A stretch of DNA of 64,000 bases, taken from positions 1 to 64,000 of the forward strand of contig DATLNM010000022.1 in the NCBI GenBank assembly GCA_035536775.1, in the 5' to 3' direction. The translations under genes and the position numbers were made by a program. Below, one piece after another: positions 8,376-17,160 of this stretch. Under the pieces are notes generated by a model, which was not told the origin of the DNA, ran no database searches, and saw nothing but the letters and a program-made list of their open reading frames with translations. Each line of letters begins with the position of its first letter. Position 1 is the first letter of the stretch. Origin of the DNA: DATLNM01 sp035536775 (GTDB lineage Bacteria; Actinomycetota; CADDZG01; WHSQ01).

Positions 8376-9148
8376 GATCGACCCAGTAGAGCTCGAACGG
8401 CCGCGGCTGGATCCTTGCTGGTCACGAGAGACTCGCCCACGAGGACGGCATGGACCCCGAGCGAACCGAGGCGCTCGACGTCAGCGCGCGCGGCCACACC
8501 GGATAACGCCACAACGGTGGACTCCCGAGGCAACAATGGCAGCAGCCGTTCAGTACGCCCGGGGTCGACATCGAAGCTCTCGAGATCGCGCGTGTTGATC
8601 CCTATCAGGAGTGCCCCCTGCTCTGCAGCACGTCCCGCGTCGCGTTCATCGAAGACCTCCACGAGAGGTTCCATCCCGAACGCGCGGCATGCCTCGATCA
8701 GCCGCCGCAGCGCGTCATCGTCCACGATCCGCACGATGAGCAAGACTGAGTCGGCTCCCGCGGCGCGCGCCTCGGCTACCTGGAGATCATCGAGGATGAA
8801 GTCCTTACGAAGCACAGGGACGCCGGCACCCCCCGCTGCCTCGATGTCCTCGATACGGCCGTCGAACGCCTCGGGCTCGGTCAGGACGGAGAGCGCGGCC
8901 GCACCGCCGCGCACATACTCGGAAGCGAGGCGCCCCGCGTCTGCACCGGGCGCCAGAGGGCCCCTTGATGGGGATGCACGCTTTATCTCGCCGATTATCT
9001 CGACCGCTCCGGTCCTCAACGCGTCTGGCAGTGAACGGACAGGACGGGCGAGGACGGCTCGATGCTCGAGATCGACACGACCGACATCGGATCTCAAACG
9101 CTCGACGCGCGCCTCCGTCGAGTCGAGCAACCTTGTGAGGTAGGTCAT
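8372..9148 (-). CDS. trpC: Indole-3-glycerol phosphate synthase
   Basis: A 258-residue TIM barrel that closes the indole ring from CdRP. Catalytic residues are visible in GEIKRASPSRG (Glu54, Lys56) and VLRKDFI. The C-terminal phosphate site includes GVHAVLVGESL. It is a monofunctional TrpC without a TrpF domain. It overlaps trpB (8372–8375) and the M28-like lipoprotein gene upstream (9145–9148). Confidence 0.96.
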   Translation of the reverse strand: MTYLTRLLDSTEARVERLRSDVGRVDLEHRAVLARPVRSLPDALRTGAVEIIGEIKRASPSRGPLAPGADAGRLASEYVRGGAAALSVLTEPEAFDGRIEDIEAAGGAGVPVLRKDFILDDLQVAEARAAGADSVLLIVRIVDDDALRRLIEACRAFGMEPLVEVFDERDAGRAAEQGALLIGINTRDLESFDVDPGRTERLLPLLPRESTVVALSGVAARADVERLGSLGVHAVLVGESLVTSKDPAAAVRALLGRS

Positions 9149-9948
9149 GACGAGCTTCCTACACCGAGCAACTCGAATATGGATCGTGCGGCGGCATCCG
9201 GCGGGCCTGAAACGATCACGACATCTCCGGCAACCTGGTCGAAGACCTCGGCGGCGCGTGCAAGCAATGCCGGCACGACAACGGCCGACGTGATGATTTC
9301 TCCATCGCCACCAAACGTTGGGGTGGGTCGGAGAGGTCCTTCGGGTCTCCAGACAGACGACTCAACGCTCGGCCCGATGTCGCCCAAAAGGATCACCAGC
9401 TTAGGATCGCCCCCGTTCTCTTGAAGGATCCGCGCCAGGCGACGCGACCCGAGATTGCCGCCGGTCACCGTCGCGCTCTCCGCCCCGACCGCTGCGAAAC
9501 TGACGGAGGTTTCCGGTGCGGCCACCGCCACGGCGCGCGCCAGCTCGAGAAAGAGACCGACCGCCCCTCCACCGGCTACGCGAGGATCCCCCCCGCTCGA
9601 AGGGGTGTCGTAGGCAACCACGACGAGGGGGGCGGAGTCGTCCTCGGCGAGCGTTACGACGTTGGTAGATCGAACGAGATCCTCGACCGGCACTGCATCC
9701 AGACGCGCGACGTATCCGGCCTGCTGGAGGTGCGCCAGGATGTAGGTAGCCGCGGCGAGCTCTGCTTGAGACCCGGCCGGGCGCTCCGCGAGCTCGCCGT
9801 CGAACTGCGCCGCATGGCTCGCCACGACGTCGGCGCTCACGGTCGCCGCGCCCGTGGCCTGGACAGCAGGCCGAGGCGGAGCCTCCGAGGAACACGCCCC
9901 CAGCGTGATGATGCTGAGAACCAACAGATGTTTACGGATCGAGCGCAT
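9145..9948 (-). CDS. Lipoprotein with degenerate M28 peptidase-like fold
   Basis: A 267-residue predicted lipoprotein with a lipobox at LITLGAC-type residues (SIITLGACSS) followed by a Pro/Ala linker. The rest resembles M28 aminopeptidases: VVVAYDTPSSGGDPRVAGGG, then FLELARAVA, SFAAVGAES and GNLGSRRLA. In active M28 enzymes the first motif has a metal-binding His (xHxD) and the second has a GAxDN Asp. Here they are Tyr (AYD) and Gly (AGGGAV), so the zinc site looks lost. I infer a binding or scaffold protein rather than a peptidase. It lies within the trp genes, overlapping trpC by 4 bases. Confidence 0.6.
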   Translation of the reverse strand: MRSIRKHLLVLSIITLGACSSEAPPRPAVQATGAATVSADVVASHAAQFDGELAERPAGSQAELAAATYILAHLQQAGYVARLDAVPVEDLVRSTNVVTLAEDDSAPLVVVAYDTPSSGGDPRVAGGGAVGLFLELARAVAVAAPETSVSFAAVGAESATVTGGNLGSRRLARILQENGGDPKLVILLGDIGPSVESSVWRPEGPLRPTPTFGGDGEIITSAVVVPALLARAAEVFDQVAGDVVIVSGPPDAAARSIFELLGVGSSS

Positions 9949-9967
9949 CGTCTAAGTATCCCGGTGC

Positions 9968-10243
9968 ATGGCACAAGACCGACCAGACGACAAGCCGATC
10001 GCATGGCTCGCACTCGCTGAAGGGACCGTCGTCGTGAGCGCAGATGGGGTCGAGATCGGCCGCGTCTCCGAGATCGTCGGCGACACCGCAGCCGACATCT
10101 TCTCGGGTATCACGTTGCGCTCCGGCCTCTTCGCAGAGGAGCGTTTCGTTCCCGCCGAACGGGTTGCGCGCATCACGCCTGCGGCGGTGCATCTCGACGT
10201 CGGAGAAGCCGAGACGGCCGACCTCCAGGTCTACGAACGCTGA
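9968..10243 (+). CDS. PRC-barrel-like small protein
   Basis: A 91-residue protein on the opposite strand to its neighbours. After a short acidic start it reads DGVEIGRVSEIVGDTAADIF, then ERFVPAERVARI and AVHLDV. This is the beta-barrel pattern of PRC-barrel/DUF2171 proteins, found in ribosome maturation and photosystem proteins and as stand-alone stress proteins. It diverges from the M28-like gene with a 19-base gap. Its last 13 bases overlap the 3' end of the convergent epimerase gene. Function unknown. Confidence 0.75.
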   Translation: MAQDRPDDKPIAWLALAEGTVVVSADGVEIGRVSEIVGDTAADIFSGITLRSGLFAEERFVPAERVARITPAAVHLDVGEAETADLQVYER

Positions 10244-11214
10244 CTCGCCCGAGCCTCGATGAGCGCTTTCATGCCTTCGTCCAGGGACCTCGGGGAATAA
10301 CCCAGCTCTCTCATCGCCTTGTCATGGCGCGCCCAGTAGGTCACACCATCCGCCGCGCGCACGACCTCCCTAAGGTTGCGCGGGAAGCCCATCATCGGAC
10401 CGATCACTGGTCCTAGCGGGGCGATGGTTTTGACGATCCGGCTGGGGACGGTCACGCGTGGATAGTCACGCCCAGCAGCATTCGCCAGAGCCTTGATCAC
10501 CCCGCCGACCGTCGTCAGCTCGCCACCGAGAACGTAGGACTCCCCCACCTTGCCCTTGTCGAGACACAACAGGATGCCGTCGGCGACATCGTCGATGTAG
10601 ACCATGTTGAAGCCGGCGTCGGCGAACGCGATCGCAGGCAGCTTGCCCTTGAGGAATCTGTCGTACATCGCGCCCGCCTCCGAGGTATCCCCCGGGCCGT
10701 AAACACCGCCCGGGAGCGCGATCACACCGGGAAGCGCACGACCCTCAATCATCCTCTGCGCGACCTTGTGGGCGAGGTGCTTCGTCTCGTCGTAGCAGGA
10801 CACGTAGTCCTCGTGATGCACGTGCGTCTCGTCGACGACCTCGCCGTGCGTGTCCCCGAACGCGTTGACGGTCGAGATGTAGACGACCTTGGCCACCTCG
10901 GCCTTCAACGCCGCCGAAAGCACGCGCTCAGTTCCCGCCACGTTGGTTTCATAGAGGTCGTTACAGCGCTGCTTGGTCACGCCGATCTCATAGATCGCCG
11001 CGCTGTGGATGGCTCCGTCACAGCCCATCATTGCGCTCTCCATCGCTTCGACGGAGCTGAGGTCGCCCTGCACGAGCTCACATCCTGCCTTCGACAGCTT
11101 GGCGGCACGCTCTGGGTCTCGGACGAGCGCGACCACATCGTCGCCCCGCTCACGCAGTTTGGCCGCGACGGCTCCGCCGACGAAACCCGTGGCCCCGGTG
11201 ATGAACACCTTCAT
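10231..11214 (-). CDS. NAD(P)-dependent epimerase/dehydratase family protein (extended SDR)
   Basis: A 327-residue extended SDR. The cofactor site is FITGATGFVGG at the N-terminus. YISTVNAFG carries the catalytic Ser/Thr region and CYDETKH the Tyr-x-x-x-Lys pair. PGGVYGPGD and VYIDDVADGI follow. It most resembles dihydroflavonol-4-reductase and hopanoid-associated sugar epimerase (HpnA) types. The substrate is not determinable. It starts 4 bases inside the end of trpE, so it is carried in the trp transcription unit without an obvious role in tryptophan synthesis. Confidence 0.88.
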   Translation of the reverse strand: MKVFITGATGFVGGAVAAKLRERGDDVVALVRDPERAAKLSKAGCELVQGDLSSVEAMESAMMGCDGAIHSAAIYEIGVTKQRCNDLYETNVAGTERVLSAALKAEVAKVVYISTVNAFGDTHGEVVDETHVHHEDYVSCYDETKHLAHKVAQRMIEGRALPGVIALPGGVYGPGDTSEAGAMYDRFLKGKLPAIAFADAGFNMVYIDDVADGILLCLDKGKVGESYVLGGELTTVGGVIKALANAAGRDYPRVTVPSRIVKTIAPLGPVIGPMMGFPRNLREVVRAADGVTYWARHDKAMRELGYSPRSLDEGMKALIEARASQRS

Positions 11215-12701
11215 CGAGCGTCACCAACTGCGCGCGATGCGGCCACTGCCTTCAGCAAGGCCGAGGCCTTGCGTCTCGTCTCCGCGGCCTCCTCCTCTGC
11301 GACGGAATCCGCGACTACGCCCGCCCCTGCTTGGACATAAGCGCGGCCGCCGGTAGCGATGATCGTTCGGATCGTGATGCAGGTATCGAGGTTCCCCACG
11401 AAGTCGAAATAGCCCACGACGCCAGCGTAAGGCCCTCTCTTTACCGCTTCCATCTCGTCGATCAACTCCATCGCCCGTACCTTGGGTGCTCCCGATACCG
11501 TCCCCGCCGGGAAACACGCGATCAGCGCGTCGAAGGGAGTCGATCCCTCGGCGAGGATCCCGCTGACGCTCGAAACGATGTGCATGACGTGCGAATACCT
11601 CTCGACCAACATCAGGTCGTCGACTGTGACGCTGCCGTAGACCGACACCTTGCCGAGATCGTTGCGCGCTAGATCGACCAGCATGATGTGCTCTGCGCGC
11701 TCCTTCTCGTCGGCCAGGAGATCGACCTCATGGGCGTGGTCTTCCTCGAGAGTCGCGCCGCGCGGACGGGTGCCGGCGATGGGCCGAGTCACGATGTCGC
11801 GACCCGTGACGCGCACCAACGGCTCAGGCGAAGAACCGGCTATCTCGAACGCGGGGTGACCGCTCCGTTCCGCGAAGCGCAGGAAGTACATGTAGGGGCT
11901 GGGGTTGAGCGCACGTAGCACCCTGTAAGCATCGAAGGCGGACCCAGGGAGAGCCGTCTCGAAGCGGCGCGACGGAACGACCTGGAAGACGTCCCCCGCG
12001 TAGATGTGCTCCTTTGCGTCTCTGACCCACCGCGCGAACTCAGAGTCGTCCGTCGGCGAGATCAACTCGGGGTCTTCTCCGAACCAGGCATCGCGCGTCG
12101 ATGTCGCGACCGGGTCGGCGAGAGCCGCCACAACCTCGTCGCATCGCGCGCAGGCATCGTTGTAGATGTCTTCTAGATCATGCTGGGAAGCGCCTTCGGG
12201 CATGGATGTGTTGGTGATGACGAATGCCGTCTGGGCGAAATGATCGAACACGACGAGGGTCCTCGTGAGGAGCAGCATGAGATCTGGCAGACCGAGATCG
12301 TCGGGGGGCGGCGATGGCAGACGCTCGATCTGGCGAACACAGTCGTATCCGAGGAAACCGACTGCTCCTCCGTGGAACGCGGGAAGTCCAGGCAACGTCG
12401 GAGCGCGTGCAGCGTCCAAGAGGCGCCGCACATAGTCCAGCGGACGCTCACCCCCCTGGGGCGAGACGGGCGGGTCACCTTCGATCTCGATGTCCTCGCC
12501 GAACGCGGCGACGAGTGCGAATGAATCTCCACCCAGGAACGAATGGCGCGCCCAACGCTCGCCGCCCTCGACGCTCTCTAGCAAGAAGGCATCCTTGGTC
12601 CACAGCGACTCCAACCGCAGGAAAGCGGCTACCGGCGTCTGCGTATCAGCCAGGATCTCGCGCCAAACCGGCACGATGGCGCTATCGCGCGCGAGCTCCA
12701 C
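11211..12701 (-). CDS. trpE: Anthranilate synthase component I
   Basis: A 496-residue chorismate-utilising enzyme making anthranilate, with ammonia from a TrpG glutaminase not found here. The N-terminal LLES motif (DAFLLESVEGGE) is the tryptophan feedback site. The C-terminal catalytic region has IAGTRPRG, HIMLVDLARNDLG, FPAGTVSGAPKVRAMELID and VQAGAGVVADS. The only start codon after the hisI stop is GTG 12701. The 14 codons before it are in frame with hisI and read like extra TrpE N-terminus (YGPGSAAF), so the true start is uncertain. It overlaps the epimerase gene by 4 bases. Confidence 0.96.
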   Translation of the reverse strand: MELARDSAIVPVWREILADTQTPVAAFLRLESLWTKDAFLLESVEGGERWARHSFLGGDSFALVAAFGEDIEIEGDPPVSPQGGERPLDYVRRLLDAARAPTLPGLPAFHGGAVGFLGYDCVRQIERLPSPPPDDLGLPDLMLLLTRTLVVFDHFAQTAFVITNTSMPEGASQHDLEDIYNDACARCDEVVAALADPVATSTRDAWFGEDPELISPTDDSEFARWVRDAKEHIYAGDVFQVVPSRRFETALPGSAFDAYRVLRALNPSPYMYFLRFAERSGHPAFEIAGSSPEPLVRVTGRDIVTRPIAGTRPRGATLEEDHAHEVDLLADEKERAEHIMLVDLARNDLGKVSVYGSVTVDDLMLVERYSHVMHIVSSVSGILAEGSTPFDALIACFPAGTVSGAPKVRAMELIDEMEAVKRGPYAGVVGYFDFVGNLDTCITIRTIIATGGRAYVQAGAGVVADSVAEEEAAETRRKASALLKAVAASRAVGDAR

Positions 12702-12743
12702 AAACGCCGCGGAACCGGGGCCGTACGCGGTGCGCGCTTCCGC

Positions 12744-13103
12744 TTAGAGCTCCAAGGTGCGGTGGAAGCAGCTGCGTTCGCCGGTGTGACACGCGGGACC
12801 CGCCGCCTCGACGATGTAGACCAGGGCATCTTCGTCGCAGTCGTACCTGACCTCGACGACGGATTGTGTATTGCCCGATGTCGCGCCCTTGTTCCAGTAC
12901 TCGCTGCGCGACCTACTCCAGAACCATGTCGTCCGCGTCTCGAGGGTTCGTCTCACCGCCTCTGCATCGGCCCACGCGAGCATCAGGATCGAGTTGTCGG
13001 ACACATCCTGGACGATCGCCGGGATGAGGCCACGCTCGTCGAAGACGAGGTCCTCGATGGTTTGCTTTGGCGTCCGGCCAAGCCCGTCCGCTTTCGAGCC
13101 CAT
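12744..13103 (-). CDS. hisI: Phosphoribosyl-AMP cyclohydrolase
   Basis: A 119-residue zinc enzyme for the third step of histidine synthesis. It contains the metal and substrate motifs SRSRSEYWNKGATSGN, VRYDCDEDALVY and GPACHTGERSCF, with the expected Cys residues. It is monofunctional: there is no fused HisE domain, and no hisE is in the window. The stop lies one base from the trpE-frame region upstream of trpE, linking the two pathways in one transcript. Confidence 0.96.
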   Translation of the reverse strand: MGSKADGLGRTPKQTIEDLVFDERGLIPAIVQDVSDNSILMLAWADAEAVRRTLETRTTWFWSRSRSEYWNKGATSGNTQSVVEVRYDCDEDALVYIVEAAGPACHTGERSCFHRTLEL

Positions 13104-13104
13104 C

Positions 13105-14247
13105 TCAGGGTGTGAGGTCGTACGGGTACGGATCGGTGAAGTGCTCGATGCCCGACTCGGTCACCACCACGGTGTCCTCGAGCCGGACGCCGCCGACTCC
13201 CCTGAAGTACAGACCGGGTTCGATCGCAACGACATCGCCCTCGACGATCTCGTCGGACCGCCGACCCATCCACGGTCGCTCGTGCAGCTGCAGACCGACC
13301 CCATGGCCGAGAGAGTGGAAGAACCCTTCCTCGAGCGGACCGGGGCCCGAATGCGATCTGAACGTCGGAAGATCGTTCTTCTCGAAGTAGCCCGCGACCT
13401 TGTCGTATGCATCGGCGCGCCCGGGCCTGATGGTCTCGAGGGCGATCTCGAGCGCGTTCTTGCAGTGGGTGTGTAGTGCGAGGAGCTCCTTGGAGGGCTT
13501 GCCAGGGACGAACGTACGGGTCATGTCGGTGAAGACGCCGCTCCTTCGCTCACGTGGGAAGCAGTCGACGATGCATGAGTGGTTAGGCAGGATCGGGCCG
13601 TGGCCGATCTCGTGGCCCGAGAGACATGCATCGCCCGAGTGGACGATGATTTCCTCGCTCTCGGCGCCCTGCCTGAGTAGCTCCGCCTTCATCCCTTCGC
13701 GGATCAGCTCGGCCGTGAGGATCTCGCCCTGGAACCGAAGCGTGCCCGACGCGGTCGGCTCCGCCTCGCGCAACATCCTGGCGGCGGTGAGCATCGCCGT
13801 ATCCACCGCCCGTTGGGCTCGCTCGATGCCCTCCAGCTCCCAGGGGGTCTTCCGGCGTCTGCGCGCTGCCCACGCCTCCGGATCCACCATCACGGTGATG
13901 TCTTTGCCCCGGAGGTAATCCGCGACCGCGACGTGGAAGGTGCTCGGAACGACCACGCTACGCGCGCCGAGGCGGTCGAGCGCCCTCTTGACCAGCTCCG
14001 CGCCGATCAACCAATCGGGGACCGAATCGTCCTTGATGAGCTCTTCCGAACCGAGCTCATGGTCGCTCCAGAACTCATCGACCACGTCATCCCTGGTCGA
14101 CATGACGGGCTGCTCGAGTGGCCCTCCGACCAGAACCCTCTTCTCGTCATGGTCGATGAAGATGACGGGATCCATGATCGGTTCCTGGATCTCGTGGCGG
14201 AGCTCTGGGCTGCGCAGGGCGTCGTCGTAGAGGAGGTAGGTAGTCAT
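13105..14247 (-). CDS. M24-family aminopeptidase (Xaa-Pro type)
   Basis: A 380-residue pita-bread metallopeptidase with a small N-terminal creatinase-like domain. All metal ligands of the family appear in order. They are Asp in IVDCFPRE, Asp in GVFTDMTRTF, His in HSLGHGVGLQLHE, Glu in VAIEPGLYF and Glu in VRLEDTVVVTE. It is expected to remove an N-terminal residue before proline. It sits between hisF and hisI, overlapping hisF by 4 bases (14244–14247), an unusual guest in a histidine run. Its substrate is not evident. Confidence 0.88.
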   Translation of the reverse strand: MTTYLLYDDALRSPELRHEIQEPIMDPVIFIDHDEKRVLVGGPLEQPVMSTRDDVVDEFWSDHELGSEELIKDDSVPDWLIGAELVKRALDRLGARSVVVPSTFHVAVADYLRGKDITVMVDPEAWAARRRRKTPWELEGIERAQRAVDTAMLTAARMLREAEPTASGTLRFQGEILTAELIREGMKAELLRQGAESEEIIVHSGDACLSGHEIGHGPILPNHSCIVDCFPRERRSGVFTDMTRTFVPGKPSKELLALHTHCKNALEIALETIRPGRADAYDKVAGYFEKNDLPTFRSHSGPGPLEEGFFHSLGHGVGLQLHERPWMGRRSDEIVEGDVVAIEPGLYFRGVGGVRLEDTVVVTESGIEHFTDPYPYDLTP

Positions 14248-15014
14248 GGACGGGGCATCCTAACGGGCAGCCCCCGAGCCTCGAGTGCTGCCTTGGCGTC
14301 GGCTATAGAGAAGCGCGCGAAGTGGAACACAGATGCTGCGAGCGCCGCAGACGCACCCCCCAGTGAGGGATCGACCGCGTCGGCGAGATGCTCCGGGGCC
14401 CCCGCTCCACCCGAGGCGATCACGGGCACGCCGACCTTCTTCGTCACCGCCGCGGTCAACTCGAGGTCGTAGCCCTCCGTGGTGCCATCTGCATCCATCG
14501 ACGTCAGCAGGATCTCGCCCGCGCCTCGCCGCGCCACCTCTGCCGCCCACTCGATTGCGTCCGTGCCCGTATCGACGCGGCCACCTTCGAGCCACACCGT
14601 CCACCCTCCCGGAGCTCGACGAGCGTCGATCGCGACGACGATCGCCTGTGCCCCGAACTCCGAGGCAGCATCGGAGATGAGCTCCGGCGACCGGAACGCC
14701 GCGGTGTTGATCGCAACCTTGTCCGCGCCGGCGACCAGGAGCTTTCGGACGTCCGCCGTCGAGGTCACACCCCCGCCGATCGTCAGCGGGATGAAAACGC
14801 TCTCCGCGGTACGCGCCGCGACGTCGAGGATCAGCGCCCGCTTCTCATGGGACGCGGTGATATCGAGGAACACGATCTCGTCCGCACCCTCATGGTCATA
14901 GTGCGCGGCCAGCTCAACCGGATCACCTGCATCTCGCAGGTCTTTGAACCTGACGCCCTTGACGACCCGGCCCGCGTCGACATCGAGGCACGGGACGATC
15001 CTCTTCGTGAGCAA
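14244..15014 (-). CDS. hisF: Imidazole glycerol phosphate synthase, cyclase subunit
   Basis: A 256-residue (beta-alpha)8 barrel working with HisH to make imidazole glycerol phosphate and AICAR. Catalytic Asp11 is in VPCLDVDAGRVVKG and Asp130 in IVVAIDARR. Phosphate motifs include TIGGGVTS and VIASGGAGAPEHL. It starts three bases after the hisA stop and overlaps the M24 gene. Confidence 0.97.
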   Translation of the reverse strand: MLTKRIVPCLDVDAGRVVKGVRFKDLRDAGDPVELAAHYDHEGADEIVFLDITASHEKRALILDVAARTAESVFIPLTIGGGVTSTADVRKLLVAGADKVAINTAAFRSPELISDAASEFGAQAIVVAIDARRAPGGWTVWLEGGRVDTGTDAIEWAAEVARRGAGEILLTSMDADGTTEGYDLELTAAVTKKVGVPVIASGGAGAPEHLADAVDPSLGGASAALAASVFHFARFSIADAKAALEARGLPVRMPRP

Positions 15015-15017
15015 CGG

Positions 15018-15788
15018 TTAAGACTCGACGAGTGGCAGGACGTCCTTGCCGGAAGCCGCTTCATCGCCGGCGTAGTTGGCTTCGCCGACCCCGAACTTGT
15101 GCTCGTAGAAGGCCCTGCCGACGATGGCTCCCGCCACCCCCTCGGGACGCAGGCGGGCGACAGCCTTTAGCTCATCCAGCGACGCGATGCCACCCGACGC
15201 GATCACCGGGAGGCGGGTCTCGGCCGTGAGCCTCATGAGGCCCTCGATGTCGGGGCCCTGCATCGTCCCGTCGCGCGTGACATCTGTGTAGACGAACAAG
15301 CTGACGCCGGCCTCTTCGAAGAGTCGAACGGCATCGAGAAGAGGGACGCCGGTACCGACCGTCCATCCATGTGATGCGAGCTCTCCGCCGCGTGCATCGA
15401 GCGAGACGACGATCCGCTCGCCGTAGCGCGCGCAGGCTCGCGCCATAGCCGCCGGATCCTCCAGAGCGACGGTTCCGAGGACGGCTCGGTTCGCACCCGC
15501 AGCGAGGACCTCCTCGACATCGTCGAGGGTGCGGAGGCCACCTCCTGCCTGCACCGGACAGGCCGCACGACGGACGACTTCGAGCACGAGCTCGCGGTTG
15601 GCCGGTTCGCCGTTCTTGGCGCCGTCGAGGTCGACGATGTGAAGCCAGCGGGCGCCCGCGTCACAGAAGCCGAGCGCGACCTTTACGGGATCGTCCGAGT
15701 AGGTGGTCTCTGAGCCGAAGCGACCCTGGAGCAGCCGGACACAACGGCCCTGGGAGATATCGACGGCCGGGAACACGGTGAAGCCCAC
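15018..15788 (-). CDS. hisA: ProFAR isomerase
   Basis: A 256-residue barrel that isomerises ProFAR to PRFAR. Catalytic Asp10 is in FPAVDISQGRCVRL and the second Asp in VYTDVTRDGTMQG. In some actinobacteria this protein (PriA) also replaces TrpF. With no trpF in the window that is a reasonable possibility, but sequence alone does not prove it. The start is GTG 15788. A structured intergenic element lies directly upstream (15791–15929). Confidence 0.95.
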   Translation of the reverse strand: MGFTVFPAVDISQGRCVRLLQGRFGSETTYSDDPVKVALGFCDAGARWLHIVDLDGAKNGEPANRELVLEVVRRAACPVQAGGGLRTLDDVEEVLAAGANRAVLGTVALEDPAAMARACARYGERIVVSLDARGGELASHGWTVGTGVPLLDAVRLFEEAGVSLFVYTDVTRDGTMQGPDIEGLMRLTAETRLPVIASGGIASLDELKAVARLRPEGVAGAIVGRAFYEHKFGVGEANYAGDEAASGKDVLPLVES

Positions 15789-15790
15789 GA

Positions 15791-15929
15791 AGCGCTCATC
15801 CCTTTCCTTCGGGCAACGATCCTTTTGGCTCGTTACCCTGCGACAGCATCACCTGCGGCGATGCCTCTGCTGCGCGATCGTCGATTGAATCCCGATTCCG
15901 CACTCGGCGGAGCCGTGACGATCGCTTGT
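15791..15929 (-). repeat. Structured intergenic element, copy A (between hisH and hisA)
   Basis: This fills most of the hisH–hisA gap. Stems, in plus coordinates, are as follows. GGGCAACGA (15811–15819) pairs with TCGTTACCC (15830–15838), 8 of 9 pairs. GCATC (15846–15850) pairs with GATGC (15860–15864). GCGATCGTC (15874–15882) pairs with GACGATCGC (15917–15925), 9 of 9, and encloses GAAT/ATTC and TCCGC-ACTCG-GCGGA. Copy B at 25796–25927 has the same order with different stem sequences. It ends about 3 bases before the hisA start. Confidence 0.7.
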
Positions 15930-15949
15930 CTCCTAGATAGACGGACCGT

Positions 15950-16555
15950 TCACGCAGCGTGAACCCAGCGTTCGAGGAGAGCGATGCCCGCGCCGCCGCT
16001 CTTCTCGGGATGGAACTGGACCGCAAGGATAGGGCCACTCCGAACCATCGCCGCAAATCTCGACCCGTGGTGGCACCATCCGGCCACCACCGAGTCGTCG
16101 TCCGGGATGACCCCGTAAGAGTGGTCGAAGTAGTAATGAACCGCTGCCTCACCCTCCTCGGAATCGCTCGACACGAGCGTGTTCCATCCGATGTGCGGGA
16201 CGGTCACCGTGTCCGGCAACCGGACGACGCGCCCATTCATGACCCCCAGGCCAGGCGTGGATCCGGCTTCCTCCGAGGTATCGAACAGGATCTGCATCCC
16301 TAGGCAGATACCGAGGAAAGGACGTTCGCTCTCGATCCAGCCGCGCACGACGTCGCCAAGTGCGGTTTCGGACAGCGCCGCCATGCAGCGCCCGAAGATC
16401 CCCTGTCCGGGCACGCACAACGCGTCCCCGCGCTCGATCGCACCTGCATCGGCCGTCACCACAACATCGGCACCGGCTGCCTCGAGCGCCTTGGCCACGC
16501 TCCGCAGGTTCCCCATGCCGTGATCGACCACGGCGACGCTGCGGCGCGCGCTCAG
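15950..16555 (-). CDS. hisH: Imidazole glycerol phosphate synthase, glutaminase subunit
   Basis: A class I glutamine amidotransferase supplying ammonia to HisF. The nucleophile is in LGICLGMQ (about Cys84) and the His/Glu pair in AVQFHPEKSG near the C-terminus. VDHGMGNLRS is the family's N-terminal signature. The first standard start codon (GTG 16531) would cut into the first beta strand (SVAVVD). A CTG at 16555 overlaps the hisB stop, has AAGGGT five bases upstream, and gives the normal length of about 201 residues, so I prefer CTG. Confidence 0.9.
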   Translation of the reverse strand: MSARRSVAVVDHGMGNLRSVAKALEAAGADVVVTADAGAIERGDALCVPGQGIFGRCMAALSETALGDVVRGWIESERPFLGICLGMQILFDTSEEAGSTPGLGVMNGRVVRLPDTVTVPHIGWNTLVSSDSEEGEAAVHYYFDHSYGVIPDDDSVVAGWCHHGSRFAAMVRSGPILAVQFHPEKSGGAGIALLERWVHAA

Positions 16556-17160
16556 AGCCGACCCTTGGTCGATGGGACCACATCTCCAGCGCGGGGATCG
16601 ATATCGGTGGCGGCTCGCAGCGCGCGCGCGAACGCCTTGAAGATCGCTTCGATGCAGTGGTGCGCGTTGCGTCCGGCGAGCAGCTTGACATGCATCGTCA
16701 GACCTCCGGCCCGGCACAGGGCGGTGAAGAACTCCTCTGTGAGGGCGATGTCGTACTGCCCGATCGACTCCGCCGGCACATCTGCGTCATAGGCGAGAAG
16801 GGGACGACCCGAGATGTCCAGAGCGACCTGAGCGAGGGCCTCTTCCATGGGGACCACGGCGTCGCCGTAGCGCGCGATCCCTCGCTTGTCGCCCAGGGCC
16901 TGGATGAGTGCCTCCCCGATCGAGATGCCCACGTCCTCTACCGTGTGGTGCGCGTCGATCTCGAGGTCACCTGCGGCTCGCACATCGAGGGCGATCGCGG
17001 CGTGGCGTGCGACCTGATGGAGCATGTGGTCGAAGAACGGCACACCGGTGTCGATGATCCCCTCGGGGATCGCAGGCCGGGACAGGTCGAGCTTTACGCT
17101 GACCTTTGTCTCCGTCGTCGTTCGATCGACGGCTCCGGCGCGTCCGGCGCTATCGCTCAT
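16552..17160 (-). CDS. hisB: Imidazoleglycerol-phosphate dehydratase
   Basis: A 202-residue monofunctional HisB dehydratase. The duplicated metal-binding motifs are present: FFDHMLHQVARHA and DAHHTVEDVGISIGEAL, then FFTALCRAGGLTMHVKLLAG with NAHHCIEAIFKAFARAL. There is no phosphatase domain. It overlaps hisC by an ATGA (17157–17160) and is probably coupled to hisH by a CTGA overlap. Confidence 0.97.
   Translation of the reverse strand: MSDSAGRAGAVDRTTTETKVSVKLDLSRPAIPEGIIDTGVPFFDHMLHQVARHAAIALDVRAAGDLEIDAHHTVEDVGISIGEALIQALGDKRGIARYGDAVVPMEEALAQVALDISGRPLLAYDADVPAESIGQYDIALTEEFFTALCRAGGLTMHVKLLAGRNAHHCIEAIFKAFARALRAATDIDPRAGDVVPSTKGRL

Noticed and set aside
13755..13775. Another copy of the structured intergenic element (GGCTCCGCC)
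   Set aside because: It lies inside the M24 peptidase gene and lacks the neighbouring stems.
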